Shown here: in pieces, positions 18,638 to 28,074 of the stretch | Layout: every line of letters begins with the position of its first letter | Numbering within the stretch: the first letter of the stretch is position 1 | Assembly: GCF_000381125.1 (NCBI RefSeq) | Contig: NZ_KB905942.1 | Location: 1-64,000, forward strand | Source: Caldimonas manganoxidans ATCC BAA-369 | Lineage (GTDB): Bacteria; Pseudomonadota; Gammaproteobacteria; Burkholderiales; Burkholderiaceae_C | Length of the DNA: 64,000 bases | Reading direction: 5' to 3' | The notes under the pieces: model-generated | The model's input: the letters and a program-made list of their open reading frames with translations, nothing else | Databases searched by the model: none | Told to the model about the DNA's origin: nothing | Made by a program: the position numbers and the translations under genes

Positions 18638-20068
18638 ATGCTGCTGACCCTCGTGTTCGTCTACCTGGCATTGTCGATTGCCATCGGTTTGTACGCTTCG
18701 CGGCAGGTCCACAGTGCGCGTGACTACATCACCGCCAGCCGCCATCTGCCGTTCCCGGTCGTCATGGCCATGGTGTTTGCCACCTGGTTCGGCGCCGAAA
18801 CCGTCCTGGGCATCTCGGCCACTTTTCTCGATGAAGGCTTTCGCGGCCTGATCTCCGACCCGCTGGGCGCCTCCCTGTGCCTGGTGCTGTTCGGCCTGAT
18901 TTTCGCCCGCCCGCTGTACCGGTTGAATCTGCTGACGCTGGGCGACTATTTCCGTGTGCGCTACAGCCGTGCGGTCGAGCTGGCCGTATCCATCTGCATC
19001 GTGCTGTCCTACCTGGGCTGGGTGGCTGCGCAAATCACCGCCCTGGGACTGGTCTTCAACGTCCTGTCGGCCGATGCCATCTCGATGAACCAAGGCATGC
19101 TCATCGGCATGGGCGTGGTGCTGCTCTACACGGTGTTCGGCGGCATGTGGTCGGTGGCCGTGACCACCTTCGTGCAGATGATCGTCATCGTCGTGGGGTT
19201 GCTGCTGGTCAGCTCCGAGGCCGCCCAGCAAGCCGGGGGAGTGGCCACCGTCATCGCCAAGGCGGCCGCCGATGGCAAGTTCGAATGGCTGCCCACCCTG
19301 GACGCGGTGGACCTCCTGGGCTGGACCGCCGCACTGTTGACCATGGCCTTGGGCTCCATTCCTCAGCAAGACGTCTTCCAGCGCGTCAACTCCTCCAAGA
19401 ACGAGTTCGTGGCCGTCTGGAGCACGGCGCTCGGCGGCGTGGCCTACTTCTTCTTCGCCGCGGTGCCCTTGTTCCTGGCCTACAGCGCCCACCTGATCGA
19501 CCCGACCCTGGTGGCGCGGCTGATGGAAGTGGACTCCCAACTCGTGCTGCCCACGCTGGTGGTCGAACACATGCCCTTCTGGCTGCAGGTGGTCTTCTTC
19601 GGTGCGCTGCTGTCGGTGATCATGAGCACGGCCTCCGGCACGCTGCTGGCCCCGGCCGTGACCTTCGCCGAAAACGTGCTGCGCCCCTTCATGAAGGGCT
19701 TGAGCGACCAACAGTTCTTGAACATGACCCGCCTCATCGTGGCCGGCTTTGCGGTGCTCGTCACCACCTACGCGGTGGCCACCGACGCCACCATCCACAC
19801 GATGGTCGAAAACGCCTACCGCGTCACGCTGGCCGGCGCCTTCGTGCCCCTGGCTTTCGGCCTGTTCTGGAAACGCGCCAACAACCGCGGCGCCGTCCTG
19901 GCATTGGTGTTCGGGCTGGGCACCTGGTTGGTGCTGGAGATCCTGGGCATCGACGAGCCGGTCGAGCCTCAGCTCTTTGGCTTGCTGGCCAGTGCCGTGG
20001 GCATGATCATTGGCGGCCTGAGCGGACCGGCGCCCCAGCAGCTGCAAGCCGCCACCCAGCGCGCCTGA
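18638..20068 (+). CDS. Sodium:solute symporter (SSS) family protein
   Basis: About 476 residues and roughly 13 transmembrane helices of the SSS/LeuT-fold type. Family landmarks include ATWFGAETVLGISATF in the second helix region, the GGMWSVAVTTFVQM segment and the late SVIMSTASGTLLAPAVTF helix, which bears the Ser/Thr residues typical of the Na2 site. It should take up an organic solute with sodium across the inner membrane; the substrate is not evident. The ATG at 18638 has AAAGGA 8 bases upstream and is preferred over the ATG at 18617. It has its own promoter and converges with ubiB 28 bases away. Confidence 0.88.
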   Translation: MLLTLVFVYLALSIAIGLYASRQVHSARDYITASRHLPFPVVMAMVFATWFGAETVLGISATFLDEGFRGLISDPLGASLCLVLFGLIFARPLYRLNLLTLGDYFRVRYSRAVELAVSICIVLSYLGWVAAQITALGLVFNVLSADAISMNQGMLIGMGVVLLYTVFGGMWSVAVTTFVQMIVIVVGLLLVSSEAAQQAGGVATVIAKAAADGKFEWLPTLDAVDLLGWTAALLTMALGSIPQQDVFQRVNSSKNEFVAVWSTALGGVAYFFFAAVPLFLAYSAHLIDPTLVARLMEVDSQLVLPTLVVEHMPFWLQVVFFGALLSVIMSTASGTLLAPAVTFAENVLRPFMKGLSDQQFLNMTRLIVAGFAVLVTTYAVATDATIHTMVENAYRVTLAGAFVPLAFGLFWKRANNRGAVLALVFGLGTWLVLEILGIDEPVEPQLFGLLASAVGMIIGGLSGPAPQQLQAATQRA

Positions 20069-20096
20069 CGACGACGATCCCTCCCTGCAGCCCTCT

Positions 20097-21653
20097 CTAC
20101 CACCAGGGCCGCACCCGAGTCAGGGCCAGCATGGCCAGCATGCCCAGCGTGAATCCGATGCCGCCGTAGAGGATCGCCTGGAGCAAGCGATTGGTGCGGC
20201 GCTGTTCCTCGATCAAGCGCCGCAACTCCTGCCGGTGCAGCGCCGGGGGATGCTGCAACGCGTGGTGCAGCAGGCGTGGCAGCTCGGGCAGCAACTTCGC
20301 GTAGCGTGGTGCCTCCTTTTGCAGCCGCGCCCACATGCCCTTCCAGCCCACTTGCTCATGCATCCAGCGCTCCAGGAAAGGCTTGGCCGTGCTCCACAGG
20401 TCCAGATCGGGGTCGAGCTGCCGCCCCAAGCCTTCCACGTTGAGCAAGGTTTTCTGTAGCAACACGAGTTGCGGTTGGATCTCGACGTTGAAGCGTCGGG
20501 AAGTCTGGAACAAGCGCAGCAACACCTGGCCCAAGGAAATGTCCTTCAACGGCTTGTCGAAGTGCGGCTCACAGCAGGCCCGAATGGCCCCTTCCAGTTC
20601 GTCGATCCGGGTCTGCGGCGGCACCCAGCCGCTTTCCAGGTGAAGTTCGGCCACGCGCTTGTAATCGCGCCGGAAGAAGGCGATGAAATTCTGTGCCAGG
20701 TACTCTTTGTCGAACTCGGTGAGCGTGCCGATGATGCCGAAATCCAGCGCGATGTAGCGGCCAAAGCTGGCCGGATCGACACTGACCTGGATGTTGCCCG
20801 GGTGCATGTCGGCATGGAAAAAACCATCGCGAAACACCTGGGTGAAGAAGATGGTCACGCCGTCGCGGGCCAGCTTTTTGATGTCCACCCCTGCCTCGCG
20901 CAGCCGCTGCACCTGGCTGATGGGGATGCCGCGCATGCGCTCCATCACGATGACCTGCTCGGCGCACAGATCCCAAATCATCTCGGGCACGATGACCAGG
21001 TCCAAGCCCTCCATGTTGCGCCGCAACTGTGCCGCATTGGCTGCTTCACGCACGAGATCGAGCTCGTCGTGCAAATATTTGTCGAACTCGGCCACCACCT
21101 CGCGAGGTTTGAGCCGCTTGCCATCGGGCCACAAGCGTTCCACCCAGGCCGCCAAGATGCGCAACAGGCCCAGATCCTCCTCGATGACCCGCAGCATGCC
21201 CGGCCGCAACACCTTCACGGCCACATCGCGGCCATCACGCAAAGTTGCAAAGTGCACCTGAGCGATCGAGGCACTGGCCACCGGCACATGATCGAACTCG
21301 GCGAACAACGCCTGTAGCGGCCGACCAAAGGCCGTCTCGATCGTGCGAACCGCCTGCTCTGCCGGAAACGGCGGCACGCGGTCCTGCAAGCGCGCCAGCT
21401 CATCGGCCACCTCGGCCGGTAATAGGTCCCGCCGTGTGGACAACACCTGGCCGAACTTGACGAAGATGGGGCCCAGACGTTCGAGCGCCTCGCGCAACCG
21501 TTGCCCAGCCGGCCGCCCGAACCGTCGGCCCCCCCCCATCATCCGCGCCAGCAGGCGCACCGCCGGCTGCGGCGCCTCCCGCAGCACGATCTGGTCCAGG
21601 CCGAAGCGCCAGACCGTCCAGAGGATGAACGTCAGTCGCAGCAGGCGTTTCAT
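20097..21653 (-). CDS. ubiB: Ubiquinone biosynthesis atypical kinase UbiB
   Basis: A 518-residue UbiB/ADCK-family protein. It shows the KxGQ segment ([11 protein letters not shown]), the Ala-rich nucleotide loop (ASIAQVHFA), the VKVLRPG lysine, the catalytic [11 protein letters not shown] and the metal-binding DFGIIG. The C-terminus has a membrane helix ([18 protein letters not shown]). UbiB is an ATPase required for ubiquinone synthesis in the inner membrane. Its start overlaps the ubiJ stop as ATGA, so the two are coupled. Confidence 0.93.
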   Translation of the reverse strand: MKRLLRLTFILWTVWRFGLDQIVLREAPQPAVRLLARMMGGGRRFGRPAGQRLREALERLGPIFVKFGQVLSTRRDLLPAEVADELARLQDRVPPFPAEQAVRTIETAFGRPLQALFAEFDHVPVASASIAQVHFATLRDGRDVAVKVLRPGMLRVIEEDLGLLRILAAWVERLWPDGKRLKPREVVAEFDKYLHDELDLVREAANAAQLRRNMEGLDLVIVPEMIWDLCAEQVIVMERMRGIPISQVQRLREAGVDIKKLARDGVTIFFTQVFRDGFFHADMHPGNIQVSVDPASFGRYIALDFGIIGTLTEFDKEYLAQNFIAFFRRDYKRVAELHLESGWVPPQTRIDELEGAIRACCEPHFDKPLKDISLGQVLLRLFQTSRRFNVEIQPQLVLLQKTLLNVEGLGRQLDPDLDLWSTAKPFLERWMHEQVGWKGMWARLQKEAPRYAKLLPELPRLLHHALQHPPALHRQELRRLIEEQRRTNRLLQAILYGGIGFTLGMLAMLALTRVRPWW

Positions 21654-22198
21654 CCGGTATGCCCGGGCCGATTCGCCCCACCGTCCATGCGGGCCGCCAA
21701 AGGCGCCATAGCCTTCAACGCAGCCCGCACCGCCGCCCCCAGCGCACGCAGCACGGTGGCCGCCTGTCGGGCGGCGACATCGCCCATCAGCCGCGACAAA
21801 TCCTCCTCGACATCCCAGCGCAGGTGGTCCATCAGCCAGGCCAGCGTCGCGGCCAATTCGGCATCGCCTTGCAGACTCACCGATGAGCGGTCTCCGGCGA
21901 CCCACTGGGCCGCCAGCCGCACCGGATTGGACGCATCCACCACCAGATCCAAAACGCCGGGCGCATCACCCGCTGCCTCCACCCGCTCCAGCAAGCCGGC
22001 CCGAGTGATTTCCCAGCACACCGGCGGCGCCGGCGGCAACAATGCCGGCCAGCCGCGCAGAATCAGGCGCACCCGCCGGCCCGCCTGCGGCGCCAGCCGA
22101 CGCGTGGCCTCGGGCTCGGCGGCCAACAAATGGTTCAGCGCAAGAGTGAGGCGATCCAGCACCGCTGGGCCGAGCAGTTGGGCAAGGGGTTCGAGCAT
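21650..22198 (-). CDS. ubiJ: Ubiquinone biosynthesis accessory factor UbiJ (SCP2 domain)
   Basis: 182 residues with an N-terminal helix and SCP2-like lipid-binding core ([22 protein letters not shown] region and [16 protein letters not shown]) and a C-terminal helical tail. UbiJ binds hydrophobic ubiquinone intermediates in the soluble Ubi complex. Its position immediately upstream of ubiB with a 4-base overlap supports the call. ubiE, which often precedes ubiJ, is not here; galE diverges instead. Confidence 0.85.
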   Translation of the reverse strand: MLEPLAQLLGPAVLDRLTLALNHLLAAEPEATRRLAPQAGRRVRLILRGWPALLPPAPPVCWEITRAGLLERVEAAGDAPGVLDLVVDASNPVRLAAQWVAGDRSSVSLQGDAELAATLAWLMDHLRWDVEEDLSRLMGDVAARQAATVLRALGAAVRAALKAMAPLAARMDGGANRPGHTG

Positions 22199-22299
22199 GG
22201 GCGGGATTGTAGGTGGGCCGCCAAGCCTCGGCGGCGGAAGCATGCCGGCTTGGCCGCTTCTGGAACAATGTGCACTCCGCACGCTTGCCTCATCATCCC

Positions 22300-23316
22300 A
22301 TGTCTCGTATCTTGCTGACCGGTGCCACCGGCTACATTGGCTCCCACACTTGGCTGGCCTTGCATGCCGCAGGCCACCAAGTCATCGGCCTGGACAATTT
22401 CGCCAACAGCTCCCCCGCGGTGCTGGATCGAATCGGCGAACTCACGGGTTGCGAGCCGACCTTCGTGCAGGCCGACGTCTGCGATGCCACGGCCATGGAC
22501 GCCGTGTTCCAGAACCACCCCATCGACGCCGTGGTGCACTTTGCTGCCTACAAAGCAGTGGGCGAATCGGTGCAGCGGCCGCTGGCCTACTACCGCAACA
22601 ACCTCGGCGGCCTGCTGACCGTGGCCCAAGCCATGCAGGACCACGGCGTCTTCCGCGTGGTCTTCAGCTCATCGGCCACCGTGTACGGCCAGCCCGAACG
22701 CCTGCCCATCACCGAAGACGCCCCACTGGCCACGACCAACCCTTACGGCACCACCAAACTGATGGGCGAACGCCTGCTCGAGGAGCTGCGGCGCTGTGAC
22801 CCGCGCTGGCAAATCGCTTGTCTGCGCTATTTCAACCCGGTCGGCGCCCACGAAAGCGGTCGCATCGGCGAGGACCCCCGCGGCACCCCCAACAACCTGA
22901 TGCCCTACGTGTGCCAAGTGGCCGTCGGCCTGCGCCCCGAGTTGCAAGTCTTCGGTGGCGACTACGACACCCCCGACGGCACGGGCGTGCGCGACTACAT
23001 CCACGTGATGGATTTGGCCGAAGGCCATGTGGCATCGCTGCGCCATTTGCTCGACACCGGCCAGTCCCATACCGTCAACCTCGGCACTGGCCAAGGCTAC
23101 AGCGTGTTGCAAGTGATCCGTGCCTTCGAGCAAGCCAGCGGACGCCCCATCCCCTACCGCATCGTCGCGCGGCGCCCCGGCGATGTGGCCGCTTGCTATG
23201 CCGATCCGGCGCGGGCGCACGAGTTGCTCGGATGGAGGGCCAAGCGCGACCTGGCGGCCATGTGCGCCGACGCCTGGCGCTGGCAACGCACACATCCTCG
23301 CGGATTCGCCAGCTGA
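22300..23316 (+). CDS. galE: UDP-glucose 4-epimerase
   Basis: A 338-residue extended short-chain dehydrogenase. The NAD-binding motif is LLTGATGYIGSHT, the catalytic Ser/Thr lies in FSSSATVYG and the YxxxK pair in PYGTTKLMGE. The substrate-side motif CLRYFNPVGAH and the GTGVRDYIHVMDLAEGH loop are typical of GalE. It interconverts UDP-glucose and UDP-galactose and so feeds sugar nucleotides to the exopolysaccharide locus that starts just downstream. An inverted repeat (GCCGCC/GGCGGC, 22217-22235) lies in the ubiJ-galE gap. Confidence 0.93.
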   Translation: MSRILLTGATGYIGSHTWLALHAAGHQVIGLDNFANSSPAVLDRIGELTGCEPTFVQADVCDATAMDAVFQNHPIDAVVHFAAYKAVGESVQRPLAYYRNNLGGLLTVAQAMQDHGVFRVVFSSSATVYGQPERLPITEDAPLATTNPYGTTKLMGERLLEELRRCDPRWQIACLRYFNPVGAHESGRIGEDPRGTPNNLMPYVCQVAVGLRPELQVFGGDYDTPDGTGVRDYIHVMDLAEGHVASLRHLLDTGQSHTVNLGTGQGYSVLQVIRAFEQASGRPIPYRIVARRPGDVAACYADPARAHELLGWRAKRDLAAMCADAWRWQRTHPRGFAS

Positions 23317-23345
23317 ACCTCGCACAACAGCCTCTGACGTCCACC

Positions 23346-23425
23346 ATGTGACAGGCCGGCGTCCCATCCCCCCTCAGGCACGGGATGTGACAAATGCACG
23401 CCATGCCGGACACTTTCGGTCACAT
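23346..23425. promoter_or_regulatory. Three TGTGAC-type motifs upstream of a PEP-CTERM-like gene
   Basis: ATGTGACA occurs at 23346-23353 and again at 23385-23392 (39 bases apart, same orientation). ATGTGAC appears once inverted at 23419-23425, ending 16 bases before the downstream ATG. A cluster like this in a 124-base gap suggests repeated binding of one regulator. The sequence resembles a Crp half-site (TGTGA), but no full Crp palindrome is present. Confidence 0.3.
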
Positions 23426-23440
23426 TCGGGGGAAAAGTCC

Positions 23441-23854
23441 ATGAGAACGCTGCTGGTCCTGGTCGCGCTTGCAACGCCCATCGTGGCGGCTGCCGTCGAC
23501 CGCGACATCGACAGCCGCCCGGCGGGCAGCCCCCCTTCCGAAGCGTCCCCGCTGACCACTGCCTCGTACCAGGCCGCCGCTGCGATGGCTCGGGCCCCGG
23601 TCCGAGACGCCCTATTGCCCACATCGATGGCTGCCACTCCCGAACTGCGGTCTCCGAACGCAGCGGTCGGCCCATGGCCGGGCGTCCAAGGGCTGCCCAC
23701 GCGGCCCCCTTTGAACGTGCCCGCCCTGAGCGGGCCTGCGCAGCTCGCTGCAGAGCCATCGCGCTTGCCACAATCAGGCCCGCAGTGGTATGCGCTCATC
23801 GCCGCCGGCATCGCCGCCATCGGCTTCATGGCCCGTCGGCGCACCCGCGGCTGA
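23441..23854 (+). CDS. Secreted protein with PEP-CTERM-like C-terminal sorting signal
   Basis: A 137-residue protein with an N-terminal signal peptide (MRTLLVLVALATPIVAAA), a Pro/Ala/Ser-rich middle with no recognisable domain, and a C-terminal SGPQWYALIAAGIAAIG helix followed by MARRRTRG. The tripartite end (short Pro-containing motif, transmembrane helix, Arg cluster) is that of PEP-CTERM proteins, which exosortases process during export in EPS-producing bacteria. The exact Pro-Glu-Pro is missing; the nearest match is LPQSGP. GGGGGA upstream supports the ATG. No exosortase gene is in this window. Confidence 0.65.
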   Translation: MRTLLVLVALATPIVAAAVDRDIDSRPAGSPPSEASPLTTASYQAAAAMARAPVRDALLPTSMAATPELRSPNAAVGPWPGVQGLPTRPPLNVPALSGPAQLAAEPSRLPQSGPQWYALIAAGIAAIGFMARRRTRG

Positions 23855-24127
23855 CCCCCCCCACACACCGCCCCCCGTCGGCAGCCGCCCCAGGCCAGGG
23901 CGGCCGCTGCGCTTTGGGCCCCGTCGTCGCAGCCCAGGCTCCCCTCATTCGCGGGTCTGGCCCCGGCTGCCCCCCAACTCGCGTGGGTCGCCGCCGATGA
24001 CTTCCAGCCCACAATGCCACGAGGCTGGTACCCCCGGGTGTCTGCGCGCCGCCGAGCCGTTGGGCGTCATCGCGTCGGACACCGAGCCCGGGTCCCTGCG
24101 CTGCCGCTCCATGCCCTGAAGCTCCGC

Positions 24128-25525
24128 ATGTTCGACGACCGCAACAGCCCCAAACGGACCTTCTTCGGTGCCCCGCAGTCCGTCACGTCCATGGTGGCCG
24201 CGCTGCTGGAGCCTGGCCTGATGGTGGTCTCGCTTTTGCTGGCCTATGCCTGGTTCGATCGGCCAGTGGGCCACCCCGAGCTCGTTCTGAGTTTGCTGGT
24301 GTTCGCGCTGGCCTTCCCCGGACGTGACCGCTTTCGCTACACCCCGCTGGCCGCCGCCACCGACATTGCACTGAGCTGGTTCACCCTGATGGCCATCTTC
24401 GGTCTGCTCGGCTACGCCACCAGCAGCTTCGGCTTGTTCGACACACGCGCCTTGCTGCTTTGGGCCGTGGCCACCCCGGTGCTCCAATGGCTGGCGGTGT
24501 GGATCGGGGCGCGCATCGTCAACTACCATGCCAACCTCCCGAGCTCTCGGCGCAGCGCCGTCGTGGTCGGCGCCGGCCCGCTGGGGGAAAAAGTCTCGCG
24601 AGCGCTGGCCGAAAGACGCGACCGGGGCATCGACTTCCTCGGCTACTTCGACGACCGCACCGACGAACGGCTGCATGAAGGTGCCGCACCGCACCGCTTG
24701 GGCATGCTGCGCGACGTCGGCGCCTTCGTGTCGGCCCATGGCGTACGCGATGTCTACATCACGCTGCCCTTGGGATCCCAGCCACGCATCGTGCGGCTGC
24801 TCGAGCAGCTCCAGGGCACCACGGCCAGCCTGTACTACGTTCCTGACGTCTTCGGCATCAGCATCATCCAAGGCCGGCTGCAGGACATGGGCGGGGTGCC
24901 GGTGGTCGGCATCTGCGAGACGCCTTTCACCGGCACCAATGAACTCGTCAAACGACTGAGCGACATCGTGATGGCCAGCCTCATTCTGGCGTTGGTCTCC
25001 CCGCTGATGCTGGCCATTGCCATCGGTGTGAAGCTGAGCTCTCCCGGCCCGGTGATCTTCAAACAACGCCGCAACGGCCTGGACGGCCGCGAAATCATTG
25101 TCTACAAGTTCCGAACCATGCGAACACTGGACGATGGACCCGTGGTCAAGCAAGCCACCAAGAACGATCCACGCATCACCCCCTTCGGCGCCTTCCTGCG
25201 CAGGACCTCGCTCGATGAACTGCCGCAATTCATCAACGTGCTGCAAGGCCGCATGAGCATCGTGGGCCCGCGCCCGCACGCCGTGGCGCACAACGAGGAA
25301 TACCGCCGCCTGATCAAGGCTTACATGGTCCGCCACAAGGTCCGGCCGGGCATCACCGGCTGGGCACAAGTCAACGGGTACCGCGGCGAAACCGAGGTCA
25401 TCGAAAAAATGCAAGCGCGCGTCGAATACGACCTGGAGTACCTGCGCAACTGGTCTTTGGGCTTGGACCTACAGATCATTGCGCGTACGATCCGCCTGAT
25501 GCTGTTCGATCGGCATGCGTATTGA
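24128..25525 (+). CDS. Undecaprenyl-phosphate sugar-1-phosphate transferase (initiating)
   Basis: A 465-residue polyisoprenyl-phosphate hexose-1-phosphate transferase of the WcaJ/WbaP type. About four N-terminal transmembrane helices lead to a Rossmann-like region (VVVGAGPLGEKVSRAL), a fifth helix (IVMASLILALVSPLMLAIAI) and the catalytic bacterial sugar transferase domain with SPGPVIFKQRRNG, YKFRTM and MSIVGPRPHA. It moves glucose-1-phosphate or a related sugar phosphate from a UDP-sugar to undecaprenyl phosphate at the inner membrane, starting the repeat unit. The start MFDDRN is chosen by homology. Its stop overlaps the most upstream possible start of the next gene. Confidence 0.92.
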   Translation: MFDDRNSPKRTFFGAPQSVTSMVAALLEPGLMVVSLLLAYAWFDRPVGHPELVLSLLVFALAFPGRDRFRYTPLAAATDIALSWFTLMAIFGLLGYATSSFGLFDTRALLLWAVATPVLQWLAVWIGARIVNYHANLPSSRRSAVVVGAGPLGEKVSRALAERRDRGIDFLGYFDDRTDERLHEGAAPHRLGMLRDVGAFVSAHGVRDVYITLPLGSQPRIVRLLEQLQGTTASLYYVPDVFGISIIQGRLQDMGGVPVVGICETPFTGTNELVKRLSDIVMASLILALVSPLMLAIAIGVKLSSPGPVIFKQRRNGLDGREIIVYKFRTMRTLDDGPVVKQATKNDPRITPFGAFLRRTSLDELPQFINVLQGRMSIVGPRPHAVAHNEEYRRLIKAYMVRHKVRPGITGWAQVNGYRGETEVIEKMQARVEYDLEYLRNWSLGLDLQIIARTIRLMLFDRHAY

Positions 25526-25599
25526 TGCCCAACGCAGCAGCACACCTCGCATCCACGCTCCAGAGCCCAGTGGCTCACTCATCTCACCGGGAGACCTCC

Positions 25600-26850
25600 G
25601 TGAAGCATGAAACCCATCGACGTCCGCTGGACGTCCTGATTCGACGTCCCCGCATCTGCTTCCTGGCCTGGAGTTTGATTGCAGCGGGTTCCGCGTCGGC
25701 TCAGGAGCGCCCATGGACCTTGATCGCCAGCCAGGCCGTGCGCTACGACTCCAATGTGTTTCGCGCCGAACGAGGCACTCCTTCTGAAAGTGACGTCTCT
25801 TCCATCACCAGCATCGAAGGCCGTCTGCGGGCGCGCTTGGGGCGGCAAGTCGCTTATCTCTCAGCCGGCGCGAGTGCTCATCGTTACCGCGATAACGATC
25901 AGCTGGATTTCACAGGCTCCATGCTTGAAACAGGCGTGAACTGGGCCACGGTGGAACGGCTATCTGGCACCCTGCGCTACGTGCAGCACCGCGGGCTGGC
26001 CGTATACGGCTTGGCAGGCGTTCCGCAAACGACCGACCGCGTCTTGGAACGGGCACAGCTGAGCGAAGCCACCGTTCGCTTCGGCATCACTTCTCGCTCG
26101 GCCCTCCTGGGTAGTTTGGCGCAGCGCCGTGTCGATTATTCAGCGGTTCAGTACCAGGATCGCGAGTTTGATCAGAACATCGCATCACTGGGCTATCAGC
26201 ACGGTATCGATCGGGCCCTGACCCTGGGTGTGGGTGCACGCTACACCCGGGAACGTACCCCACGCTATGAAGAGCCCACCCCCGGCAACTTCATTGCCAA
26301 CCGGGGCACGCGTCGGGATCTCGATGTCACCGCCCTTTGGCAGGCCTCGGGCCTGAGCACCATTTCAGCGCGGCTCAGCGTCACTCGACAACGATATACC
26401 CAAGCCGAAGCCGCCGATTTCTCGGGGCTCACGGGTTCCTTGCGTTGGTCTTACCAACCCACCGGCCGGCTCCGACTGAACGCACAGTTCGATCGGGATA
26501 CCGGCGCAGAAACCCGTTTTGCCGACTTTTCTGGCAGCGGGGACACCTCCAGCCAGGCGGCCGAAAGCCGCCGACTGGCCAACAGTGCCCAGCTTGAAGC
26601 GTTCTATGAGCTCACAGGAAAAACCCGCCTGAACACACGCCTGCGACACACGCGGGCCCAACTGAGCGACGGATCCAACTCAGGACACGACACCACCAAC
26701 ATTTACGGGCTGGGCATCGAATACCAACCCACACGCACACTGCTGCTGGGATGTGAAGCCGCGCGAGAAAACCGTTCGACCCGCTCGCCGCTTTCATACA
26801 GCTACCGGGCCACCATGGCGCAATGCCTCGCGCGCCTGACACTGGACTGA
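25600..26850 (+). CDS. EpsL-like outer-membrane beta-barrel protein
   Basis: About 416 residues with a signal peptide ending ...AAGSASAQ, then a series of amphipathic beta strands and a C-terminal aromatic-poor strand ending ...CLARLTLD. The pattern of alternating residues (for example SAGASAHRYRDN and LRYVQHRGLAVYG) fits an outer-membrane barrel. Similar proteins (EpsL/putative beta-barrel porin) occur in betaproteobacterial exopolysaccharide operons and probably help export the polymer. A GTG at 25600 with GGGAG six bases upstream gives a proper signal peptide; an ATG at 25525 overlapping the previous stop is the alternative. Confidence 0.75.
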   Translation: MKHETHRRPLDVLIRRPRICFLAWSLIAAGSASAQERPWTLIASQAVRYDSNVFRAERGTPSESDVSSITSIEGRLRARLGRQVAYLSAGASAHRYRDNDQLDFTGSMLETGVNWATVERLSGTLRYVQHRGLAVYGLAGVPQTTDRVLERAQLSEATVRFGITSRSALLGSLAQRRVDYSAVQYQDREFDQNIASLGYQHGIDRALTLGVGARYTRERTPRYEEPTPGNFIANRGTRRDLDVTALWQASGLSTISARLSVTRQRYTQAEAADFSGLTGSLRWSYQPTGRLRLNAQFDRDTGAETRFADFSGSGDTSSQAAESRRLANSAQLEAFYELTGKTRLNTRLRHTRAQLSDGSNSGHDTTNIYGLGIEYQPTRTLLLGCEAARENRSTRSPLSYSYRATMAQCLARLTLD

Positions 26851-26853
26851 CCC

Positions 26854-28074
26854 ATGCACGATCCGGCGACCACATCCAAGGCTTGGCTCTCGAGAGTCGC
26901 CCAGGTCGGCCGTTCCAACAGGTTGCTCTTGTCGTTCAGTAGGTTCTTGTGCCTGTGGTGGTGGATCCTCACCGCGTTTTGCGCGCCCAGTGTCGCCAGC
27001 CCAAGTGACATGCCACCCATCAAAGCTCGAATCTTCATTTCAGGCCACAGCCTGACCGATCGGCCCCTGCCTGATCATCTCGAGAAAATCGCCGAAAGCC
27101 TGGGCACCCCCATCCTGTGGAACCGGCAATACGTGGTTGGGTCTTCCATCCGGCGTAGAGTGCAAGGCGACAACCCACACTCCACCGCATTCGAAGGGTA
27201 TCGGCAGGGCTACAACCGCGACACCGAAGGCCTCGACGTGATCGCCGAGTTCAGATCACCGCGAACCACCGACGGACAGCCCTACGACACCCTCCTGATC
27301 ACAGAACAGCATGGTCTGCTCGGAACCTTGATTTGGAACGACACGGTGCGCTACCTGCGCCACTATCACGATCGATTCATCGATGGCAACCCCGAAGGGC
27401 AGACCTTCTTTTACGAGCCATGGATCAGCGTGGACGACAAGAACGCTCCGTGGCGGTGGATCGCGTACGAACGTGCCGCATCTCCCATCTGGCACTGCAT
27501 CGCCGAGCGGGTCAATCTCTCGCTGGCGGCCGAAGGGCGTCGCGACCGCATCACGCCACTGCCGATGGGGCTGGCGCTGGCTCAACTGATCGAAGACAGC
27601 CTCAGCCCTTCAGGCCCCTCTGCTCTGAAAGCTGGCTCCACGCTGGAGACGGTCAGCCAGTTCATTGGTGACGACGTCCATTTGGGCCCCCTGGGCATGT
27701 ACTACGCAGCATTGGTGACCTATTCAGCCCGCTTCAAGCGCTCCCCTATTGGCGCTTGGGCACCGAAAGATCTGCGCCCCGAACAAGCGCGTACCCTGCA
27801 AGACCATGCCTGGGCATTCGTCAGCAGGTATTACCGCGATCTACGCCCCCGTACGATGGAAGAGTGCCGAGATTTGATTCGTGACGATTTCGCTTGGCGC
27901 TATTGGTCGTACATCCGCGACACCTACTGGCGCCGAGAAACGAATGTCTTCGTGGCCTACGCCAAATGGATCCGCCATTACATCCAATGGCGGTACATGC
28001 TCTCACGACAAGCCCCCGGCAACCCCTTCCACTACGACGCTGCCCAAGACGCAAATTATTGGTTGTCTCAGTGA
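26854..28074 (+). CDS. Predicted exported SGNH-like protein of the EPS locus
   Basis: A 406-residue protein with one N-terminal transmembrane or uncleaved signal segment (FLCLWWWILTAFCAPSVA). The next strand, IFISGHSLTD, places a Ser in a G-H-S-L context like SGNH/GDSL block I. A later DDVHLGPLGMYYA supplies an Asp-x-His pair like block V. This suggests a periplasmic esterase or acyltransferase acting on the polysaccharide, but the Gly/Asn blocks are not obvious, so the call is tentative. It starts 3 bases after the EpsL-like gene and converges with a glycosyltransferase, overlapping by 7 bases. Confidence 0.55.
   Translation: MHDPATTSKAWLSRVAQVGRSNRLLLSFSRFLCLWWWILTAFCAPSVASPSDMPPIKARIFISGHSLTDRPLPDHLEKIAESLGTPILWNRQYVVGSSIRRRVQGDNPHSTAFEGYRQGYNRDTEGLDVIAEFRSPRTTDGQPYDTLLITEQHGLLGTLIWNDTVRYLRHYHDRFIDGNPEGQTFFYEPWISVDDKNAPWRWIAYERAASPIWHCIAERVNLSLAAEGRRDRITPLPMGLALAQLIEDSLSPSGPSALKAGSTLETVSQFIGDDVHLGPLGMYYAALVTYSARFKRSPIGAWAPKDLRPEQARTLQDHAWAFVSRYYRDLRPRTMEECRDLIRDDFAWRYWSYIRDTYWRRETNVFVAYAKWIRHYIQWRYMLSRQAPGNPFHYDAAQDANYWLSQ

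Noticed and set aside
18344-20047. Minus-strand open frame of 567 codons opposite the sodium symporter
   Set aside because: His/Gln/Gly-rich with no hydrophobic helices or motifs; the plus strand has a complete 13-helix transporter with promoter and ribosome binding site.
23317-23440. Sigma-54 (RpoN) promoter expected for PEP-CTERM genes
   Set aside because: I looked for GG-N10-GC with the TGGCAC/TTGC context and found no acceptable match.
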